A DNA stretch of 34,230 nucleotides from an uncultured Anaerovibrio sp. (lineage in GTDB: Bacteria; Bacillota; Negativicutes; Selenomonadales; Selenomonadaceae): positions 1-34,230 of the forward strand of contig NZ_CAMYWM010000014.1 of NCBI RefSeq assembly GCF_947302755.1, in the 5' to 3' direction. Below the pieces are notes generated by a model, which did no database searches, was not told the DNA's origin, and worked only from the letters and a program-made list of their open reading frames with translations. Shown here one piece after another: positions 28,791 through 34,230 of this stretch (the first letter of the stretch is position 1; every line of letters starts with the position of its first letter). Made by a program: the position numbers and the translations under genes.

Positions 28791-31010
28791 TTATCGGCCA
28801 GTGGCTGCACCATAATACAACAACGTCAACAATGTAATATCATCGGATTGGTCAGCTTCACCCACAAAGCCATCCAACTCATTTTTCAGACAATTCAGCA
28901 GGTCCCTGGTACTATTTTTTTCAACATCAATACTATTCAGCTTATCCAGCAATCTTTCCTCACCGAACAGCTCCTTCTGCTCATTCAGGGCCTCGGTTAC
29001 ACCGTCAGTATACAGCAGCAGCCGATCCCCTGGGAACAAAGTCATCTCCTGCCCCTTGTATCCCATATCCTCCATACCGCCTAAAACAAAATTCCGATCA
29101 ACCTGCATATAGGAAAAATGATTTTCCTTCTTACGGTAAATCAACGGTGGATTATGACCGGCATTAACATAGCTGAACCGGCCGGTTTTCAGATCAAGCA
29201 TACCGATGAAGGCGGTAACAAACATCATGGCATCATTATTTTGACATAACTGATTATTGGTCCGTTCCATAACCATGGACAAATGATCAACATCCTCCAT
29301 GGCCATGGTAGAGTTTTTCAACAGGGTTTTGGCCACCACCATGAACAGAGCCGCCGGAACCCCCTTACCGGACACATCGGCAATAGTTATCATCAAATGC
29401 TCGTCATCAAACAGGTAAAAATCGTAGAAATCACCGCCCACCTCTTTGGCCGCATGCATGACAGCATAGATATCAAACTCAGAATGCTCCGGGGCAAAGG
29501 GAAATATATGGGGCAGCATGCTTTCCTGAATATTGGTAGCTACCGCCAGCTCCGTGGCAATATGCTCCTTTTCCATGGTAACCTGGGTGATGTGCTCCAT
29601 GTACTTTTGCAGTTCATCAGTCATATTGTTGAAGGAATTGGCCAAAGTCTCCAGTTCATCCCCAGTTGATAGGAAAATCTTTTTCTCCAGATTACCATCG
29701 GCAATTTCCTGTACACCGCTGGTTAAATTTTTTATTGGCTTTACAAAATTATCGGTAAGCCATGAGCTGAGGTTAAACAATATTACCAAAGCCAGCAATA
29801 TGCAGAGTATGGCAACAAACACCAGCTTTAACACACGTCCGTTCAAGGTCGTCTGAAAATATTTAACCCGATCAACAATACTATGCCGGGCTATAGTAAC
29901 AGGATTCATAACCTCATCCTTGGCAATCAGCGTGCCAAAGCTCCAATGCAGCTTGTCCATAGGTGCATAGGCCAAAAAATATACGTACCCATCTATATCC
30001 ACAATTTCCCAGCCCTTTTCACCGGCAAGCATTTTATTGGCCACCCTGGCCAGGTTTTCATTATCCATTTTTCTTAAATCCGTGCTGTTTACGTCGGATA
30101 TATCCCCCTCGTGGCTGGTGGACAGCATTATCTTGCCCCTGTCCCCCAGTACAAAGCTGATGGCTGATTCACCTACCAGAGAATCCGCCATTATATCCGA
30201 AATGGATTTTACAGAACAGGCAACGGCTACTACTCCGGCAAAGCCCTGTTCATCCTCAAAGGGAGCAGAACAGGTGAAGCTGGGATACCCGTCAGCACCT
30301 ACATAAATATCATTAAAGGTAATGGCATCACGCCGCTGAGTATTTTTATACCAGCCCCGTTCCGTGGGCTCATAGGTGTTCAGGAACTCATCAGTCATAT
30401 TTATATATTCATTGCCTGGTGAGTTATCAGCAGCAATAATATAGCCATATTTTGAACCCACAAACAGGGAGGATTCATACTGACTGTATTGCTGGGCCAT
30501 AAGTCCAAGATAGTCCTTCACATTGGACATCAGTCTTATTTCATGCTGCAGCTCAGGTGACAGGCCGGCAGCCTGTAATTTGGCCCCCTTATGCAGATAC
30601 ACCTCGCCGGACTTTATGGGCTGAAGCCGTGGATCAGGCAGGGAACGCTCTGTATAATACTGTGGATTTTTTATTATGTTTTCCACTCCCGACGCCAAAT
30701 AATTGGTGTCATTGGTAATACTCCAAAGTTCCGTCTCTATGGCCCTGGCCCTGGTTTGGGCCACATCGGTTAAGCGTTCCGATATCTGTTGACTGGTTAC
30801 CTGCTCAATGTAGCTGGCGGAGGCATCGCTAAGCTGGTTGCTTTGAGTCTTTATGTAAAAATTCATGGTAACCAACCCATAACCCACCAACAAGCTCATT
30901 ATAAGAACTACTATCAGGCTGCTTAACAAAATAAGCCTGAATATTCTGGTGCGAATACTACCCTTTTGCAAAAACCACAAAGAATATAGCTTTTCCCTCA
31001 TAAAATTCAC
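28791..31010 (-). CDS. membrane sensor PP2C/SpoIIE (RsbU-like) phosphatase with Cache-like and HAMP domains
   Basis: TM LILLSSLIVVLIMSLLVGYGLV; RGWYKNTQRRDAITFNDIYVGADGYPSFTCSAPF; HAMP KPIKNLTSGVQEIADGNLEKKI; AKEVGGDFYDFYLFDDEHLMITIADVSGKGVPAALFM. Confidence 0.95.
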   Translation of the reverse strand: MNFMREKLYSLWFLQKGSIRTRIFRLILLSSLIVVLIMSLLVGYGLVTMNFYIKTQSNQLSDASASYIEQVTSQQISERLTDVAQTRARAIETELWSITNDTNYLASGVENIIKNPQYYTERSLPDPRLQPIKSGEVYLHKGAKLQAAGLSPELQHEIRLMSNVKDYLGLMAQQYSQYESSLFVGSKYGYIIAADNSPGNEYINMTDEFLNTYEPTERGWYKNTQRRDAITFNDIYVGADGYPSFTCSAPFEDEQGFAGVVAVACSVKSISDIMADSLVGESAISFVLGDRGKIMLSTSHEGDISDVNSTDLRKMDNENLARVANKMLAGEKGWEIVDIDGYVYFLAYAPMDKLHWSFGTLIAKDEVMNPVTIARHSIVDRVKYFQTTLNGRVLKLVFVAILCILLALVILFNLSSWLTDNFVKPIKNLTSGVQEIADGNLEKKIFLSTGDELETLANSFNNMTDELQKYMEHITQVTMEKEHIATELAVATNIQESMLPHIFPFAPEHSEFDIYAVMHAAKEVGGDFYDFYLFDDEHLMITIADVSGKGVPAALFMVVAKTLLKNSTMAMEDVDHLSMVMERTNNQLCQNNDAMMFVTAFIGMLDLKTGRFSYVNAGHNPPLIYRKKENHFSYMQVDRNFVLGGMEDMGYKGQEMTLFPGDRLLLYTDGVTEALNEQKELFGEERLLDKLNSIDVEKNSTRDLLNCLKNELDGFVGEADQSDDITLLTLLYYGAATGR

Positions 31011-31048
31011 CCATAATTTTAGTGTTTTAACACCGTATCACGACGCCA

Positions 31049-31348
31049 TCAATCAACTATATCCAGGAAGTTGGAAAATCCGGTCATTTCCAGCACATCC
31101 ATAACATCCTCATTAACATGGTAAATTTTCATAACTCCCTGTTTATTCATGCGCTTCTGGGCCACCAGCAGAACTCTTAAGCCGGCTGATGCCACAAAAT
31201 CCAGTCCAATAAAATCAAAATTCAATTCGGTAATGCCATTGAGATCACTTTGCAGCACCTTATCCAAATCCCCGGCGGTCACTGCATCAAGACGACCAAC
31301 CAATGCCAAATTTAAAGTAGTTCCGTTTACAGTCTTGTTGATTTCCAT
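31049..31348 (-). CDS. STAS-domain anti-sigma factor antagonist-like protein
   Basis: LALVGRLDAVTAGDLDKVLQ; DFIGLDFVASAGLRVLLVAQKRM. Confidence 0.93.
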   Translation of the reverse strand: MEINKTVNGTTLNLALVGRLDAVTAGDLDKVLQSDLNGITELNFDFIGLDFVASAGLRVLLVAQKRMNKQGVMKIYHVNEDVMDVLEMTGFSNFLDIVD

Positions 31349-31404
31349 TTAAAATTACTCCCTTCAATATGTACAAATATTTTTAATTGCTGATTATCTG
31401 CTAT

Positions 31405-31827
31405 TTAGATATTTTTTATAATCGTAAGAATGTTTTGTCCATCCTCATGCTGATAAAAAATATCATCCACATTGTTCTTTACCAAATAAATGCCCAAGCC
31501 GCCAATAGGTCTGTCCTCCAGCCCCAAGGTGACATCAGGATCAGGCTTCTCCAATGGATTATAGGGTGTACCCTTGTCCACAAACTTCAATCTGATTTTT
31601 GCGGCATTATCCTCCAGGCACCCCTCTATGGTAACCTGTCCCACCTCATCACCATAAGCATAATTGGCTATGTTGGAAAAAATTTCTTCTACCACCAGCT
31701 CCAGCTGCATCATAACCTTCGGCGAACAATCCTTTTCCGCCAATAAGCTTTCCACAAAGGAATTCACCATGCCCAGATTTTCCAATGCCGCGTTGATGAC
31801 GATTTTTCTGTTTTCTGCTGAATCCAT
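31405..31827 (-). CDS. RsbW/SpoIIAB-like ATP-binding serine kinase (HATPase_c_2)
   Basis: MQLELVVEEIFSNIANYAYGDEVGQVTI; FVDKGTPYNPLEKPDPD; RPIGGLGIYLVKNNVDDIFYQHEDGQNILTI. Confidence 0.93.
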   Translation of the reverse strand: MDSAENRKIVINAALENLGMVNSFVESLLAEKDCSPKVMMQLELVVEEIFSNIANYAYGDEVGQVTIEGCLEDNAAKIRLKFVDKGTPYNPLEKPDPDVTLGLEDRPIGGLGIYLVKNNVDDIFYQHEDGQNILTIIKNI

Positions 31828-31862
31828 AAAACCCCTCCGGAAGCACCAATAATGACACTCAC

Positions 31863-33032
31863 TTACTTTGATTTAATATACGCCTTTATACTTCCTTCCA
31901 ATCTTGCCAGTCCATCCATCAGCACCGACTTGGGACAGGCAATATTCATCCGCAAAAATTGCCGCCCTACAGTACCATATTCTACTCCCTCTGACAAATA
32001 AAGGCCACTATCATTTCTAATAAATTCCATGAGTTCCACTGAATTTTCACAAAAACCGGAACAGTCCAGCCACAGAAGATAGGTTGCCTCAGATGGCACC
32101 AGATAAATTTCCGGCAGCTTATCCTTTATATACTCCTGACATATTTTTTTATTTTCATATATGTAATCACGAAGCTGGTCCAGCCATTCCGCGCCCTGAC
32201 CAAAGGCGGCTATCGTGGCCTCCATGGCAATAATATTGGGCTCTGCCACTTCATCCGTATTTAGCTGACGCCACATTCTATGCCGCAAAAAATCGTTTGG
32301 AACCATTACCGCCGCTGAATTTACCCCGGCCATGTTAAAGGTCTTGGTAGGTGCCACACAGGTTATACTTATATCCCTGCAGGTATCGGATACAGAGGCA
32401 AAGGGAATATATTCCCTTCCCGGATCCGTGATATCACAATGGATTTCGTCCGCTATCACTGTAACATTATACTTGGCACAAAGCTCTCCCACCTTAAACA
32501 GCTCATAGCTGCTCCACAAATGACCGGATGGATTTTGGGGATTACAGAGAAGCATGAGACTCACCTGAGGATCTGATAAATCCTGGTCCAGCCGTTCAAA
32601 ATCCATGGAATAATTGTTACCATCGTATTTCAATGGACTCTCCAGTACCACCCGTCCATTATTGACAATGGAATTAAAGAAATTATTATATACCGGGGTC
32701 TGGATAAGCACCTTTTCCGCAGGAGTGGTCAGCTTGCGGACCGCCGAGGATATAGCGGGAAGTACTCCAGTGGTAAATATCAGCCATTCTGGCTCAATGA
32801 TAAAATTGTGCCGCTGACGCCACCAATTTACATATGCTTCACTCCAGGCCTCTGGTATAACAGAATATCCCAATGCGCCGACCTGCAGCTTGGCCTGAAT
32901 TGCCTCCATAATAGGCTGTGCCACAGGAAAATCCATATCCGCCACCCACATGGGCAGCTCATGTTCCTTCACATCCCATTTTAACGAATTAGTTCCACGG
33001 CGATTAATAACCTTATCAAAATCGTATTTCAC
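31863..33032 (-). CDS. MalY/PatB family PLP-dependent aminotransferase / C-S lyase
   Basis: MKYDFDKVINRRGTNSLKWD; MWVADMDFPVAQPI; VIADEIHCDI; CVAPTKTFNMAGVNSAAVMVP. Confidence 0.93.
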   Translation of the reverse strand: MKYDFDKVINRRGTNSLKWDVKEHELPMWVADMDFPVAQPIMEAIQAKLQVGALGYSVIPEAWSEAYVNWWRQRHNFIIEPEWLIFTTGVLPAISSAVRKLTTPAEKVLIQTPVYNNFFNSIVNNGRVVLESPLKYDGNNYSMDFERLDQDLSDPQVSLMLLCNPQNPSGHLWSSYELFKVGELCAKYNVTVIADEIHCDITDPGREYIPFASVSDTCRDISITCVAPTKTFNMAGVNSAAVMVPNDFLRHRMWRQLNTDEVAEPNIIAMEATIAAFGQGAEWLDQLRDYIYENKKICQEYIKDKLPEIYLVPSEATYLLWLDCSGFCENSVELMEFIRNDSGLYLSEGVEYGTVGRQFLRMNIACPKSVLMDGLARLEGSIKAYIKSK

Positions 33033-34230
33033 TCCATTGCCCCCCTTTTATCCCACTTTTGTTTATATATCCTGATGAGGAACAGCAAGCCCCTCATATA
33101 AATCTCCAGGCACATGGCGGTCCATACCCCACGCAATCCATAAAGGTCCACCAGATACAAGGCTAAGGGCATGCGGATTCCCCACATGCTAAGGAGATTC
33201 ATTACGCTGGAAAAAACCGTATCCCTGGCACCGCGCAATGCTCCGGCCCCCACAATTGAGGCGGCAAACAGCCACTCAGCCAACAGCTGAATACGCAGCA
33301 CCTCGGTGCCCAGCTCCTGTACATTAACGTTTAGCGTCAGAAAAGCAAAAACCGCCGGAGCAATGATATACATAACAGCCCCCAGAATTCCCATAGTCAC
33401 CATACCGGTTCCCAGGGAAAACCAGGCAAAGCCCCTGGCAAAGTCCGGCTTGTTTGCCCCTATGCTTTGTCCCACCAGGGTTGTGGCCGCTATGGCAATA
33501 CCGGCACCAGGCATATAACAAAAGGCCTCAGCCGTTATGGCAAAGGAGTTGGCCGCTATAGCCACCGTGCCCAATGGAGAAACTATGAGCATCATAGCGA
33601 TCATTGCCCCGGTGAGAACCCCCTGCTCCAAAGCAATAGGACCGCTTATCTTCAAGGCATCCACCAAACAGCTTCTGGTAAATTTCCACTTCATCCCCGC
33701 CTTCTGACGGGTATATTTTCTTCTGAGTACCGCCAGGTACAGCAGAATAGAGCCGGTTATTCCCTCGGCAGCTACAGTGCCCAGGGCCGCCCCCTTTATC
33801 CCGAAATCAAGACCAGGCCACCATATATCATAGCCCAAAACAGAAGCATAGGCCGCCGGAAAAATAAACAAAGCGTTAAAGCCAATATCCAGCACGCACA
33901 TTATACTATTGAAGAAGCTGGCGGATTTCATACTGCCGCTGCTCTGCAGCATGGCCGTGGCCAAAATCCGCAGCATAACTACGGGCATGCCAAGCATATA
34001 TACCAAAAAATAATCATAGGCCCCCAAATAGATCTCCGGTGTGGCCCCCAGCCACCCCGGCAAATAGGGACTTATAACCACTCCTATGGCACTTACCAGC
34101 AAGGCAAACACCGTAACACATATCATTCCCTGTCTGAAGGTATCCCGGGAATGCTGCAATTTTTTACCGCCAATAAACTGGGCCACCTGAACAGAAAACC
34201 CTTGAACGGCAGCATATCCTATACCATATA
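33029..34230 (-). CDS. MATE family efflux transporter, 5' end beyond window
   Basis: Frame continues past the listed Met to the window edge (YGIGYAAVQGFSVQVAQFIGGKK); multiple TM segments; FAITAEAFCYMPGAGIAIAATTLVGQSIGANKPDFARG. Confidence 0.93.
   Translation of the reverse strand, partial: YGIGYAAVQGFSVQVAQFIGGKKLQHSRDTFRQGMICVTVFALLVSAIGVVISPYLPGWLGATPEIYLGAYDYFLVYMLGMPVVMLRILATAMLQSSGSMKSASFFNSIMCVLDIGFNALFIFPAAYASVLGYDIWWPGLDFGIKGAALGTVAAEGITGSILLYLAVLRRKYTRQKAGMKWKFTRSCLVDALKISGPIALEQGVLTGAMIAMMLIVSPLGTVAIAANSFAITAEAFCYMPGAGIAIAATTLVGQSIGANKPDFARGFAWFSLGTGMVTMGILGAVMYIIAPAVFAFLTLNVNVQELGTEVLRIQLLAEWLFAASIVGAGALRGARDTVFSSVMNLLSMWGIRMPLALYLVDLYGLRGVWTAMCLEIYMRGLLFLIRIYKQKWDKRGAME

Overview
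The window reads as a Gram-positive-lineage chromosome segment, probably Negativicutes/Selenomonad-like (taxonomy is inference). Nearly all genes are on the minus strand. Core genes are yqeY, mutL, mutS, miaB, a fruR-fruK-fruA operon, lysS, greA, sepF, typA/bipA and metK with an upstream SAM-I riboswitch. Three accessory regions stand out. (1) An AT-rich cassette at about 11.03-15.57 kb holds a DUF4143-type AAA ATPase, an ADP-ribosylglycohydrolase, a macrodomain protein with an extra C-terminal domain, and a macrodomain-HTH fusion. A 20-bp palindromic operator-like motif occurs as three copies at exact 39-bp spacing before the ATPase gene, with another copy before the macrodomain-HTH gene. (2) A probable operon at about 26.9-34.2 kb holds a MATE transporter, a PatB-like lyase, an RsbW-like kinase, a STAS protein, a sensor PP2C phosphatase, and a condensation-like/cNMP-binding fusion that lacks the HHxxxDG motif. 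(3) A roughly 100-bp structured repeat occurs three times in the same orientation; the stems show compensatory changes and one copy encodes the C-terminus of the ATPase. Other observations are a 14-aa (42-bp) tandem repeat inside the MutL linker, a 19-bp tandem repeat after miaB, a frameshift/deletion in a Tat-exported FAD oxidoreductase, and a T10G6 tract next to a short sequence resembling the truncated CDS at the window start. No searches were run; family calls come from motif recognition.
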